A DNA stretch of 64,000 nt. Source: Diphasiastrum complanatum (Eukaryota > Streptophyta > Lycopodiopsida > Lycopodiales > Lycopodiaceae). The notes beneath the pieces are model-generated. The model did no database searches, was not told the origin of the DNA, and saw only the letters and a program-made list of their open reading frames with translations. The DNA is taken from assembly GCA_029204225.1 (NCBI GenBank), contig CM055110.1, forward strand, positions 17,863,344 to 17,927,343, in the 5' to 3' direction. This document shows, in pieces, positions 1-11,812 of the stretch; the first letter of the stretch is position 1; every line of letters starts with the position of its first letter. Made by a program: the position numbers and the translations under genes.

Positions 1-1585
1 TGTAGGGGTGGCCTCAGGTAGGAAGCATGGATAGGACTATTGATCAAACACGCAGCCGGAGTTAGGGTTCACAGACAACCCATGATATCCACAGGTAGCG
101 AGCCAGAGGTCGAGAAGGGCTAGGCCCTAACAAGCAACCAGCAGATGGTTGGAGCAGGGTCTCTGTTAGAAATCCACAGGCATGAAGCGTGGATAGGTGG
201 AATCAGCAGGTCAGGGTGTGGGCCAGCGAGGGCCGCAGTGATGAGGGCATCAGATCAGGTGGGTAGGGATCGCATCTGATGGCATGCTAGCAGATCGGAG
301 GAGGGGAGCGGGCCACAGGAGGTCAGGTAAGTAGAAGAGTGGTCGCGGGCAGAGGTCCCCATACAGCAGGTTCAGGGAAGCCGAGACAAGAGAAGTCGCA
401 GGAGCAGGGTCTCTAGGGAGGAATCGTGGGACAGGTAAGCAAATGGAAAAGAAGGCGTTGCCACAGCGGGGCAGCAAGAAGGAACCAGCCGAGATCACTG
501 GCAGCAGGGAGAGCGGCTACAAGCAGGAAGGAGCGGATTGAGGGATACAGGTAAGGCAGATGTTCAAACCCGCAGACAGCAGATCGCTGGTCAGAGAAGA
601 GCACAGGTAGAACTTGGATCAGGCCACAGTGTTGGCAAAGATCAGTCACTAATAATGGTCTTCCTAACCCTGGCTCTCAGCAAAGCATGGCCACCAATTA
701 TTGATACACAGGTCAAGATAATACACTTCTTATCATCAATGGTTGCCAAACAATTGGCTTATTAGACAACTCTAAGATGATAGATAAGCAGCTTAGAAAC
801 AGGCTACAGATCACCAGATTAGACTCAGTGAATGTGACAATCTCACCAATGACTGTCAAAACAGATTACAGATAGAGTTTGCCAATGGCTTTCAAAGCAG
901 CCAGAGGAATGGCTCACTATCTATAAATAGTTGGTTGATCAACGAAACACAAACAACGATTAACCAGGCTATAGAATGGTTCTTCTTTAGCAACCTACAG
1001 GCAGTGACCTCCAAAGAAATGAACACCGTTAAAACTCATAATCAGTTTTCAACTCCTTAAGATGTCTTCCCAAAAGCACACAGCAAATACTTTATGAATG
1101 CTTTCAAAGAAGTCTCTTCAATAAATTGTCAATGCTTGCAAACAATCATGATTCACAGAAATGACAATACTACTAACAAGTAGATAACAATAAAGGATCA
1201 CTCTTTCTGGCTAAAATCTCTGCCAATGAGACAACAAAAGCTTCCAACTTTTTCACAAGCCTGCAAGCAAATGTCAGAGATAGGAAAGATATACAAGTAC
1301 AATCCTCAAAATGTCAGGGCCTGCAACCACAGTATTAGAAGCAGCAAGAGATAACACCAAATCTGATCCAACACAAGAAATGATGATAACACAGTGCTAG
1401 AGATCAAAGCAATGAATCAATAGCAATGAAAAATAAGCAGTTTGCACCGAGATCAGCCTCTTCTCATTTCCTCTCCTTGTCTCTGTGGGATTGAGCACAA
1501 ATTGGAAGTGGAAGAGATGGGAGGCACCAAGCAAAACATCTTCTACTCCTTCCCTTTCTCTTAAAGCTTCTCCACACAAGTTTTT
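1..1585. other. Anonymous region, no gene seen
   Basis: No coding domain is recognisable on either strand. The first 600 bases are relatively GC-rich and contain loosely repeated phrases; a 14-base string beginning GGAGCAGGG occurs at 151-164 and again at 401-414. It could be the outer part of a decayed LTR retrotransposon, but no LTR boundary could be placed. Confidence 0.4.
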
Positions 1586-1606
1586 TCTCTCTCTCTCCTC
1601 TCTCTC

Positions 1607-1643
<37 letters not shown>
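1586..1643. repeat. (TC)n microsatellite
   Basis: Imperfect CT dinucleotide run with a few CC interruptions. Open frames through it (Arg-Glu repeats on the other strand) are artefacts. Confidence 0.95.
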
Positions 1644-1646
<3 letters not shown>

Positions 1647-2143
1647 AGAAGATGACCATGAGAATGGTGTCCCACACCCCTCCTTTATCATATGTAAGGG
1701 CTCAATGGGCTGGAGGTGCACCCCTTCGAGAAATGGGACACCTCCTTATGACTCTAAAAATGTCTCTAAAAATAGGGGCACTGACCCAAATTTGTTTTTA
1801 ACACCTAACTTGGCCTCAACTTGCAATTTCAAAGTCAAGTTGGGCCCTATTTACGGTTTCAGTTTTTATGGGCTCACGGCCAAGTTTTTACTAAAACTGT
1901 ATTACGAAAATACTTGGCACCTCCTAGTCCCGACAAACCCGGAAACTAGGGGCGTAGGCCTCATACATGGAATTTTCATACAACGTAAATTAGCAAATGA
2001 ACAATATTTTAATAGCAGTGCAACCGGCCATTATGGGCCATTTATGCGTCGTTTTTTAACAGTTCCGCGTCAGCGTAATAACACGCGACGACAATTTTCA
2101 ATCAAAAATAACTTGAAAAAGAGGTCTTTTTCTCCGCAAACAG

Positions 2144-2161
2144 TGGCGACCTTCACGGGTA
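2144..2161 (+). other. Possible Ty3/gypsy primer-binding site
   Basis: TGGCGACCTTCACGGG follows CAAACAG and resembles the TGGCGAC-type primer sites placed just inside the 5' LTR of some plant Ty3/gypsy elements. The stretch before it (about 1690-2143) would then be LTR sequence. A 178-codon frame across 1705-2241 shows no known domain and is probably non-coding. The stretch 2162-2510 has no recognised gene; it repeats a phrase like GACCAGCCAATAGCATCCTAG at 2217 and 2298. Confidence 0.3.
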
Positions 2162-2511
2162 AAGAATGGTCCCCATTCTTCGAACTCAGCATCTCAGGTT
2201 ACACAAAGACCAATAGACCAGCCAATAGCATCCTAGATTGACCCAAAAGCCATACAACAACATGTCTTCAAGATAAGCAGCAACAAATTATCCCCCTAGA
2301 CCGGCCAATAGCATCCTAGGCCGACCCAAAAGGGTTCCAATCAGCATCAGATCTTCATGAAGAACAGCATCTCAGGTCATGTTGCATACAAGGCTTGATA
2401 ATATTGTAGCACAATCAGTCACAATTAGCAGTCTAGTTCATTTTCAATCATCATCTAAAGTCACTATGTTGCTGTAAGAAGACAATAGAAGAAGTCAAGA
2501 CACTCTGTCTA

Positions 2512-3255
2512 CTTCCTCCTCTTAGGCTCTATATGTCAACAAAGGCTCTAAGCGACAGCAGCAGAAAAGCTCAAGAAGGCTACGACGAATTAGAAATAGA
2601 CTCAAAGTCAAGCACAATCATCAGATCCAAAGTTGAAAAAGAAGATGTTTTGCAGGTATTGCAAGCGCAATAACCATGAGATCAAGGATTGCCAAATTCT
2701 CCAAGCGAAGAATGCAGCCAAGCAACCTGATCAACAAGTAAACACAGTTTCATCATCTCCCCAGGTCGAAGTGGACGAAGGCGCATTCATGGTCAAAGAT
2801 CAAAGCGCATTTTTGGATGATTCATGATTTTTGGATTCTGGAGCTACACAACACGTGACCAATCAACGTGAGATCTTCAACTCCTACACGCCTTACAACA
2901 CAAAGAAATTTGTTTATCTTGGTGACAATAGTACTCACACTATTGAAGGTGAAGGTACTGTAAGATTGTGGTTCCAGCATGATCAATTCAAATTACTATC
3001 AAAGGTCTTATATGTTCCTAAACTCTCTACAAATCTGTTATCAGTAAGTAGAATTACAGATTTAGGTGATAAGGTAGAATTTGAATCTGATTAATGCAAA
3101 ATTATTGATCGGAGTAATGAGATCCTTGCACTCGGCAAGAGGCATGGTTACTTATATAGATTGGCACATTGTTATTCTGAGTCTAGTCAGGTCTTGAAAA
3201 CTTCTGTTCTAGTCAATAAAGCATTATTATGGCATCATCGCTTAGGACACTTGAA
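2512..3255 (+). pseudogene. Copia B1: gag zinc knuckle and protease fragment
   Basis: This fragment of a Ty1/copia polyprotein runs from the gag C-terminus to the pre-integrase region. A zinc knuckle (CRYCKRNNHEIKDC, CX2CX4HX4C) lies near 2649-2690. The protease active site FLDSGATQHV starts at about 2829, followed by VLYVPKLSTNLLSVSR, and the pre-integrase motif HHRLGHL ends near 3255. Two in-frame stops interrupt it: TGA at 2825-2827, where copia proteases usually have Trp, and TAA at 3092-3094, where copy B at 13.6 kb has CAA. The same family occurs at 7.4-14.9 kb and 16.5-18.4 kb. It stops abruptly at about 3255 against an unrelated copia element in opposite orientation; this is the left breakpoint of the proposed inversion. 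The 5' gag and LTR are missing. Confidence 0.85.
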
Positions 3256-3313
3256 AATTAGACTTATACTCACCTCCATTATCTGATCTTAGGACTTTGA
3301 TCTTCTCACCTGT

Positions 3314-4975
3314 CTAATTTTCGACCAAGTTTTTGAAGTTTTTGAAGTTCTCAAAAGCATCTGATTTTTTCTTCAAAAAGTAGATCCATGTCTTACGTGA
3401 CCTATCATCAATAAAGGTCATGAAATAGAAGGCTTCTCCTAAGGACATGGTCCTCATAGGCCCGCATAAATCTGTGTGGATTAAATCCAGGATGTTCTTT
3501 GCTCTTGCAACACCCCCTTTATTGAATTTCTCTCGATGTTGCTTCCCATATATACAAGATTCGCACATCGATTTCAAGTGATCTTCTATGGTAGGCAGTC
3601 CTGTTACCATCTCCAATTTTCTCATCAAACTGAGGCTTCCCAAGTTCAAGTGACCAAGCCTTTTGTGCCACAACTCAGTTTGCGAAGGAACGGATGATAC
3701 AAGTCCATATTGCCCCTTGATTGTAGCATTCAACCTGTACAATTTTGTATTGGGCTCTCTTACTCCATCCGCAATGACTTTGAACTTTTGGTTCGCATCC
3801 TTCACAAAGCAACGATCATGGGCGAATTCTACTTTCAACTTTTGATCAGTAATGACTCCAACAGAAAGTAGATTTTTCTTCAAACCTAGTACGTAAAGTA
3901 CCTCCCTGATCATCCTTCTTTTGCCATCAGACAGTTGGATTGAAACTGTGCCTATCCCCTTGATCATGCACACTTCACCATTTGTTTGTGAAACAGATGT
4001 TCCATTATCCAACGCCTTCAAACTACTGAACCAGTTCTTGTTACCTGTCATGTGTCTTGTGGCTCCTGAGTCAATATACCATGCTTGATCATCTTGATTA
4101 GATGACAATGCAGATATGAAGATGCTAGAGTCTTCAGTATCACCTTCATCGACAAGGTTACCTTCTTGTTTTGGTTTCCCCTTGCCTTGTTCCGCCAGGA
4201 ATTTGCGACATTCACTCTTCCAATGGCCCTTTTTACCACAATGGAAGCACTTGTCTTTCTTCTTAGTTTTGCTGGAAGATCCCTCATCCTCCTGAGACTT
4301 GGCAAATTGCTGCTTAGTCTTCTTCTTGCCCTTGCCCTTGCCTTGTTTTTGGCGTGTCGCAAGTGTCTGATCATCATTTTGATGTCTAGCTTTCACCATT
4401 TCTCGTCGTTGCTCTTCCTGCATCAGGATTCCTGTGAGCTCGTCAAAGGTTGGCAATCTTTCTCTTGATGTTATTCCGCTCACAAAGATTTGATAGGGTT
4501 CTACAATGCCGCATAATGCATTATGCACCAGCTCCACATCACGTATGCGCTCTCCAATAGAATGCAGCTCATCTCTCATTGTCTTGATTCTGGTCATGTA
4601 CGTCTGAATGTGCTCTCCTTGCTCCATGCGGGCACTATTCAACTTTGACTTCAGAAACATGATTCTTGACGAATTTGACGTCTCGAACTGCTCCTTTAGC
4701 ACACCCCATGCCTGTCTGGGTGTAATAGCATCACAAATGTGGGTAATGATGTGATCCTTCACTGACAAGTTAATGAAGGTCAAAGCTTTCCTCATCTTTT
4801 TGTCGAACACTTTGATGTCTGTTTCATTTGGCGGCCTTCTCTCATCACCTGTGACAACTTCTCACACATCTTTCTCCATCAGTATGTTTTTCATTTTGAA
4901 TTTCCACACTGCATAGTTGGAAATCCCGTCCAATTTGCTACTTTCACTCAAAATGGACTCTCCCATGTTTGCCAT
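3314..4975 (-). pseudogene. Copia A1 gag-protease-integrase (broken)
   Basis: The start is ATG at 4975 (MANMGESILSESSKLDG), matching the start of sister copy A3 at 58674. Gag is followed by a zinc knuckle (CFHCGKKGHWKSEC) and a lysine-rich linker, then protease (WYIDSGATRHMTGN), pre-integrase (ELWHKRLGHLN), the integrase zinc cysteines (CESCIYGKQH) and the start of the catalytic core (IHTDLCGPM, FIDDRSRKTW). Two stops disable it: TGA at 4862-4864 where A3 has TGG (Trp), and TAG at 3314-3316 where A3 has CAG (Gln). Between them 498 codons remain open, so decay is recent or light. Confidence 0.88.
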
Positions 4976-6247
4976 CGCAAAACTGCTTGAAACTTCTGCC
5001 TTTGGCTAAGAACAGTATGTCGAGGCAAACAGTGATGTCAGAAATTGAAAATAATGACCTACACTTTTTTTCTTACCAGGCCACTCGCCGCTTTTCCACC
5101 AATTTGAAAGCCAAATCGGCGTCACCTTTTGAAATGCACTCAGTCGTCAACTCCTAACAACGTGCCCAATGGAATGGTGAAACTACTTTTGGCGTACTCC
5201 GAACACTTTCTTCGCTGCCACCACTCTGTTTTGTTGTACTGTACTTGCAGGTACAGTCCGAGTGCCCTTCGTTTGGAGGTTATAGCCTTTTGTTTGGGTC
5301 AAAACGGGCAAAGGACCCAAAAATAGGGACTTTTCTAGCTTTTGAACTGTTTCTTCACTTTGAAAAAACTTCACTCTTCACTTGTGAAGGGACCCAACTC
5401 AACTTTCAGTATGAAAATTTTTAATGAAGTTGAAGGTCAGAATGCACTTCAATTCTTCAGGGCCTTGTTCAAAGCTCATCCAATGGCTGAACCAAATCTT
5501 GTGGTTCAAATTTCTCTCCTATCACAGATTCTGGACCGTTGATTCATTTGACACCTCATCTAAAGGTTCAAAGTACATCTGGGCATTGAACCAAACTCTT
5601 GCAGACGCTATGATCTTCGGTACACTGAGTTCTTCATCGCGTTGGGCGCGCGAACTGCCCGCTACTTCCCTGTCTACGGTCGCGCCTCCCTTCTCTGAAA
5701 ACTATCAGATCAAGCTCTCCTGTGGATCGTTTTGAGCACGATCTGAGGCCTGGAGCAGGGTCGCCCTACTGAATCCATGACTGTAGAGTGTTCAGTCAGG
5801 AAATTCCGTGGAGAAGCGGTGATTGTAGCTCAACTTGACAAAGTGGCTTTTTCACCTTTTTACTGCAAATCTTCTAGGTTAACTGTCTGGAGACAAATCT
5901 CTGACATAAACCTCAGAATCTCTCCATGGCTGATTGATAGTGTGATTAGCTTCCTTCCTGTCCTTACGGCATCCAAAACGGTGCACAAACAGTGAAGAAA
6001 TCACCAGTTATGTATAAAAACCATAACCCCAAGTCTGGTTTCAATTTTCAGCTGGCTTCAAAATTGTCAATGTTTCACCAAATTTTTCTCTGTCTGATGC
6101 TATGCACAGGCTAATAATCCCTCTGCTGAGCTTAGCAAGCCTCTATAAATTAGAAACCGTGCACCAGTGCTTCTCTTTCCGTCTTCAACCCGTGCTTCTC
6201 TTTCCGTCTTCAACGACGACACTGTACTGTGTACACTCCCTGTACTT

Positions 6248-6258
6248 CTCTGATACCA
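6248..6258 (-). other. Primer-binding site of copia A1
   Basis: On the minus strand the sequence reads TGGTATCAGAG, complementary to the 3' end of plant initiator methionine tRNA. It sits directly inside the 5' LTR and fixes its inner boundary and orientation. Confidence 0.9.
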
Positions 6259-6527
6259 ACTTAGAATTTGCTTTGCACAGGAACACAGATCATGCTACAC
6301 AGTAACACAGACAGAAAATCACTCTCCTCAGCAAGCTCACATAGCAACTGTACTTCTCAAAATGAAATTACATATAGTTGTTCACTCAGGAAACCCATGC
6401 ATGACCCAGGTTGCCGTTGGCGGGACGCGTGTCCCATTGACTTGCCTCGTGGCGAGGCCAACTGATCCTTATCCACTGATAGGACCCACAATACAGTAAC
6501 ACAGTGATTCTAACTTTAATTCTAACT
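6259..6527 (-). repeat. 5' LTR of copia A1
   Basis: About 269 bp, matching in inverted orientation the LTR at 19999-20274. The ends are near-palindromic (AGTTAGAATT ... AATTCTAAGT) rather than the usual TG...CA. Inside are two short dyads, GCCTCG/CGAGGC and an imperfect GGGAC-GTCCC palindrome around ACGCGT. The outer flank reads GTTCT on the minus strand; the flank of the partner LTR reads GTTTT. Confidence 0.9.
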
Positions 6528-7015
6528 AGAACATGATCAACTTGACGCTGAGGCGAATATGAATTAGACACATGCAAGATGTGGGTCTGCTTCCGGACAA
6601 CATGAAAGCCGCACTCATGTGCAATAGATGCCAGAATGTTACGAATGGAATTCTGAGTTGTGATCTGATCTTGCCAGAAGGGCAATGCATGAGATGAGTG
6701 GCAAGGGAATCCAGAGGGTGACCACAGGAACACTTCATTAAACCCGCCAACATTGGATGAGGGAGACCCAATCTAACTCGAAGAGCGATGACAAACAGCT
6801 CTGAAGATAGGTGCAAGAGTGGAACAAGCAACAACCCAAGCACCAACACCTGGGCCTGCACAAGATAGAAGGAGAGCCCGAGTCTCATCAGAAGGTGAAT
6901 CATTGAGAAGCTGAGGGAAAGCATGTGAGTGGAACCGCTCCAAAAGAAACTTTTGAAAATGAACACACTGATGGTTGAGCAAAGTCTCAAAGGGAAGCAA
7001 AGAAGCTCGCATAGG
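6528..7015 (-). pseudogene. LINE-like reverse-transcriptase C-terminal region, first half
   Basis: The minus strand encodes a decayed segment resembling the region downstream of reverse transcriptase in plant non-LTR-type ORFs: ...SDETRALLLSCAGPGVGAW..., then RVRLGLPHPML, a cysteine/histidine cluster CSCGHPLDSLATHLMHC, then IRNILASIAHECGFHVV and RQVDHVL. At least two frameshifts separate these blocks. The segment stops at the 5' LTR of copia A1. The next expected block (GIRTLGNVVVVDPSRHDLL) is found at about 20290, just outside the 3' LTR of A2. The family assignment rests on memory of similar plant proteins. Confidence 0.7.
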
Positions 7016-7116
7016 TGGAGGGATGAGTTCCTTGGCTCTTTTAACTTGCTTCTAGACTTACTTTCTAGAGTTGCTTTTGTTATTGTATCTTAGTATTGCT
7101 TGTCTGGAATGTTTTT
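7016..7116. other. Short unassigned spacer
   Basis: Nothing recognisable between the LINE-like fragment and the fold-back element. Confidence 0.5.
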
Positions 7117-7240
7117 TGTAAGGTGGTGTATTCATTTGAGGGCGTTCTAGCAAGGGAGGCCCTCATGATCCTGAGGGCACCCAAGGAAAACGAGGGACGA
7201 GGGCACTGGGAATGCCCTCAAATGAATGCACCACTTTACA
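7117..7240. mobile_element. MITE-like fold-back element, 124 bp
   Basis: Terminal inverted repeats of about 30 bp (TGTAAGGTGGTGTATTCATT... and its near-complement ending ...CCACTTTACA) differ at about three positions. The centre is GC-rich, with GAGGGC repeated. No coding capacity. No clear target duplication is visible. Confidence 0.7.
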
Positions 7241-7319
7241 TAAAGTACTCGTAATATTTTTTCCTCACTATTCTATCCTAAGTTACAACTTACCGTGGTC
7301 CCACTAACCCAAACCATTG

Positions 7320-7383
7320 TTTTTCTTTTGTTATTTAGGGCACCATGTGCTCCAACAACGCACCCTAAATAACAAAGGAAAAA
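7320..7383. repeat. Small hairpin, 24-bp arms
   Basis: The left arm (7320-7343, containing TTGTTATTTAGGG) and right arm (7360-7383, containing CCCTAAATAACAA) pair almost perfectly around a 16-base loop. It may be a second miniature element or the core of one. Confidence 0.65.
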
Positions 7384-7396
7384 TATTAGAAGTGCT

Positions 7397-8118
<722 letters not shown>

Positions 8119-8169
8119 GTTGTAGATTTCAAATCTGTGCATTTTGATTGGGCCTGGTGACAGTCGAAA

Positions 8170-9418
8170 CTAAAGAAAAAAAATAAAAGTATCTTTACAA
8201 AGGGTCTTTTTGATATTGAGAACTCCTCTAATGGTACTGCAATCTAACCTCTCTGTTGAGAATTTTGCTTCTGACATGGTGATACTTAACTCAATGTGCT
8301 TACTTCTAGAATGAAATCTGGGGTTGACTGACAAGGCAATGGCACTTTGATTATCACAAGATAATAATGTCGGAGCATATTGATTCAAATTTAATATCTG
8401 AAAGGAAGTTTCTCAACCAAATTGCTTCCTTAGTAGCTTGTGAGGCTGCGATATACTTTGATTCTGTAGAAGATAGAGCTATCAAGATTGCTTGCAACTG
8501 TTCCAGGAAATTGGACCATTATTGAGGAAGAATGTAGATCCAGAAGTAGATTTATGAGTGTCTATATCTCCTGCCCAACTTACATCTGTGTAACCACCGA
8601 GTAGATTGAGTTTTTCGTTATTGACTGTTCCATAACAAATGCAAAAGTCCATAGTAGCTCGAAGATATCTCATGACTCTGATGAGAGCCTTCCAATGTGT
8701 TATGCCAGGGTTGGTCATATAATGACTTAGGGAGTTGACTGCAAAAGTTACGTCTGGTCTGGTACAAATCATTGCGTACATAAGAGATCCTATTATTGAA
8801 TGATAAGGATACTCACGCATCTACTCCTTTTTTTCGATTGTTCAAGGACACTGGTCCTTCAACGATTTGAGACCTGGTTCCATTGGTGAGAGAGCTAACT
8901 TGCAATTAACCAGATTATATCTGACTAACATATTGTGGATGGACCTCTGTTGAGTAATGTAGATCAACTTTCGATTTCTGTTTCTGTAAATTTGAATACC
9001 AAGGTAGAAATGAGCTTTGCCAAGATCAGTTGTGTCGAATTCAGAGGATAGCATTGTCTTAGTTTCTTTTATCAAATCGATACTATTGTTGTCCACGTAC
9101 AAAGTGATAATGATAAAAGACTGCTGCACTATCTTAAAGTAAACATTTGAATTTGAAGAGCTTGGTGTGTAGTCGTGATCAATGAGGAAAGTATTGATTC
9201 TTTGAAACCATGCTCGAGCAGATTGCTTCAAGCCATAAAGTCCCTTATGGAGTTTACACACATGGTTGTGTTTACCTTCGATAATATAACTTTCGGGTTG
9301 GACCATGTAAATGTCTTCTTCGATAACTCCATTGAGATATGTTGTTGGTACATCCATTTGATGTATTTCCAAATTTGCTACAACAACAAATGATAATAAA
9401 AGTCGAATAGAAAAAATA
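8170..9418 (-). pseudogene. Copia B reverse transcriptase and RNase H (broken)
   Basis: The minus strand encodes copia RT blocks SIRLLLSFVVV, LEIHQMDVPTTYLNG, EEDIYMVQPE, KLHKGLYGLKQSARAWF and TLYVDNNSIDL, where the catalytic YVDD is altered to YVDN. They are followed by GKAHFYLGIQI, YHSIIGSLMYAMICTRPDVTFAV and the RNase H part (YTDVSWAGDIDTHKSTSG; CDNQSAIALSVNPRFHSRSKHIEL). Stops and frame changes occur near 8820, 8480 and 8390. The N-terminal end stops at about 9418 exactly where element C begins: the residues before SIRLL no longer match a copia RT and belong to C. Confidence 0.88.
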
Positions 9419-9882
9419 GGAAAAGACATTGTCTTGGATAACCCTTAACTAGGTCGTCCATATGAAACGACTAGTTATGAAAAGACATGTTAAATTAACT
9501 CATAGTTAAGTATACCTTTTATGGTATAGTTGAACGTATTTTCAGTTTAATTCCTAACTAGACCCTTTCGCGGGAGCGATGCACCTATTGTTTAAGAGGT
9601 GTGTTTGTTCGTCCCGTAGAACATATATTGATCTCACACTTCAGTCTCGATCATCGAGAGAGAAGAGTTTATGCTTATGTAAGAGATTGAAGAAGTGAAT
9701 AGAGTTCTGTGAGTTATTCTCCCTTATCTCTGTTCTCTGCACTGCCGAGTGTGAGTGATTTTGAGTATGCTAACAATCTCTAACGCATTTCATGAATTAC
9801 TCTTTGTGTGTTTTCGTAAAGCATGCTCTAAAGAACTATCTTAAAATCATCTTATTCGTCTGTTGCGAATACTTTCTTTTCG
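9414..9882 (+). repeat. Left terminal inverted repeat of element C
   Basis: Matches 11776-12297 in inverted orientation with moderate divergence and some indels. It includes a short AGAGAGAAGAG tract at about 9655, which is expanded to 105 bp of (AG)n in the related copy at 30.6 kb. Confidence 0.8.
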
Positions 9883-10324
9883 ACACTTGAATAATGACTA
9901 TCTTTGTGCAGTCTAGCATGATCATTGAATTAAGTTGTATGTATACAAATGAGATGACAATCTCTGTCTGAAGAATTGAGTCTATGATCTATTTTCCTGA
10001 TTGGCATTGACAAAAGTTTCTAACGTGCTCTAAAACCATTTGTGCTCTTTAACCATTAAGTTGGGCTTTAGTTGTTGAGGACTATTGTCTAGGAACGAAT
10101 AGTTCGCAAACTCGATTAGTTAATTGTCTGCGCGATCGCGAATACATCGAACAATTCCCGATTCTTTGTTGACACCTTAGTCAGCCAGAGTGTAGTCTGC
10201 TGTACTACTCTGATAACATTTCATTTGTAGAACGCGCTTCCTTCAATTCAATAGAGGCCAGATTGTTGTTTAGAATTCATTAACATTACCCATTCCAAAT
10301 ATAAGTAATACTGGTTACTTTTTA

Positions 10325-11812
10325 ATGTCTATCGACAACCTAAATAACATTCAAAACCACCTGCCATAATTACACCAAAAACATAACGTTCTAACGCTGG
10401 TATATTCGATGATGCAGATAGCTATGTCTCACAATTTGAGTCAATAGCCAATGCGAATAACGAGGGAACTGACGTAGACAGACTACAAATTTTCCCTGGT
10501 CTGCTAAGAAAGCAGGCGCGTATCTGGTATAGCCAGGTAGAACCAGGCCATGTAGGAACCTGGTACCTGTTGAAAGATGTGTTTCTGAACCAGTTCAGAG
10601 AGATAGGTTACAAATCTAGAATTCTTGGACGACTAAACAATGTTCAGAAGAAGAGTAAAGAATCTCTTTGCAAATATACACGTAAGGTTAAAAAACCTCA
10701 TAGGAAAATTAAACGGTGTATATCCCGTGGATATGCAAATCGAATGGTTTTTGGCTGGTCTACCACCAAAGATTGATCGATATTGCAGACAAGGGGACAT
10801 GAACTCCTTAGCAGCTGTTATAGCTAGTGCAAAAAATTTTGAGACTTCGAAATTAGCGCGAAAGCAGCGATCAACAAAGAAATCTCGAAAGTCTAAGACT
10901 GATTCCAGTGATAGTGATGATGATTCAGATTCTGATTCCAGTAGTACTTCTTCAAGCTCAAAATCTGAAAGTAGCGATTCATCGGAATCAGATGTTGACA
11001 AAGGAGAGAAAAAGAATAAACGACGAACTAAACGAAAGGACGACACGAAAGTTGTCAAGGATAAGTCGTCAACTTCCAAAGTGAAAAAGCTTTAGAAAAG
11101 TAATATGGCTGACCTTAATAAAAAATTTAATGGCTTGAAAGTGCAGATCTCAGAAGTTGCAGATAAAAGACCAAAGGCGTCTTCTTCTAACTCAGGAATG
11201 TGGTGTACAAAACGTGGAACATCTGGACACACCAAGGAAGACTGCACCACTATTAATGTCAAATACATTGAAGATCCTGCCCAGGAGGTATTTTTTATTT
11301 TTCAGAATGATGCGGCTACTAAATATGTATAGGGTACTACAACATCAGCCCAGTAGGACAGACCCAAATTCGCACCAAGAAGATATAATCCTCCTGAATT
11401 TGTTGGACCAGCAAAGTCTCAAACCTCGAATAGACCAGTTTCGGACAACTGCTACAACTGTGGACAGCCGGGACATTTTTCTCCTGACTGTCCTCAACCA
11501 CGGAAGCCAATTGGTTACGTACCATTATGCTCGAATTGCAGAGAACCTGATCACAAGTATCCTGACTGCCCTCAGCCAGAAAATCCTCGAAGACGAAATC
11601 TTCTAGCAAGACGACGAACAAATCCACGACTAAAGAAGATCTCAAGGATGACCCTGACTATGACCATGATGTTGCGAAGTTATTTGCAAAAAATATCTCA
11701 GCAGAAGCAAAGGAAATCATCAACGCTGAACTAAACACTACTCCCGCAGAGAAGGTTACCACTTTCGAGGAAGAAGACGAAGAAAGTATTCGCGACAGAC
11801 AAATAAGATGAT
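10325..11812 (+). pseudogene. Gag-like protein with zinc knuckles, element C
   Basis: Translation begins at ATG 10325 (MSIDNLNNIQN), a start also present in copy D (MSVDNL). Frames are broken by several indels and stops (for example a TAG at 11093). Readable blocks in order are SYVSQFESIANANNE, a gag-core-like segment (IFPGLLRKQARIWYSQVE, FREIGYKSRI, IEWFLAGLPPKIDRY), an acidic serine-rich tract (about 10900-11000) and a basic tract. Three zinc knuckles follow: CTKRGTSGHTKEDC with the second Cys lost, CYNCGQPGHFSPDC intact and CSNCREPDHKYPDC intact. The tail ends ...EEDEESIRDRQIR at the stop. This is the layout of retrotransposon gag; no polymerase follows. Confidence 0.75.

Larger units (their letters stand above)
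3257..6527 (-). mobile_element. Copia A1: 5' half of element A (5' LTR, leader, gag, protease, part of integrase)
   Basis: In minus-strand order: 5' LTR (6527-6259), primer site (6258-6248), a long leader (about 6247-4976), then gag, protease and integrase start (4975-3257). It ends inside integrase shortly after the catalytic-core motif region, flush against fragment B1. The missing 3' half (reverse transcriptase, RNase H, 3' LTR) is at 18389-20274 in the opposite orientation. Compared with sister copy A3 (55.35-59.7 kb), about 0.87 kb between the two halves is absent. The leader also matches A3, which shows it is part of the element. Confidence 0.85.

Noticed and set aside
1705-2241. 178-codon open frame as a possible gene
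   Set aside because: No domain or start context is recognisable, and it overlaps a likely LTR end and primer site.
4166-4468. Plus-strand open frame rich in Leu inside copia A1
   Set aside because: It is the reverse-strand shadow of the lysine-rich gag and zinc-knuckle region. The same shadow occurs at 57859-58164 in copy A3.
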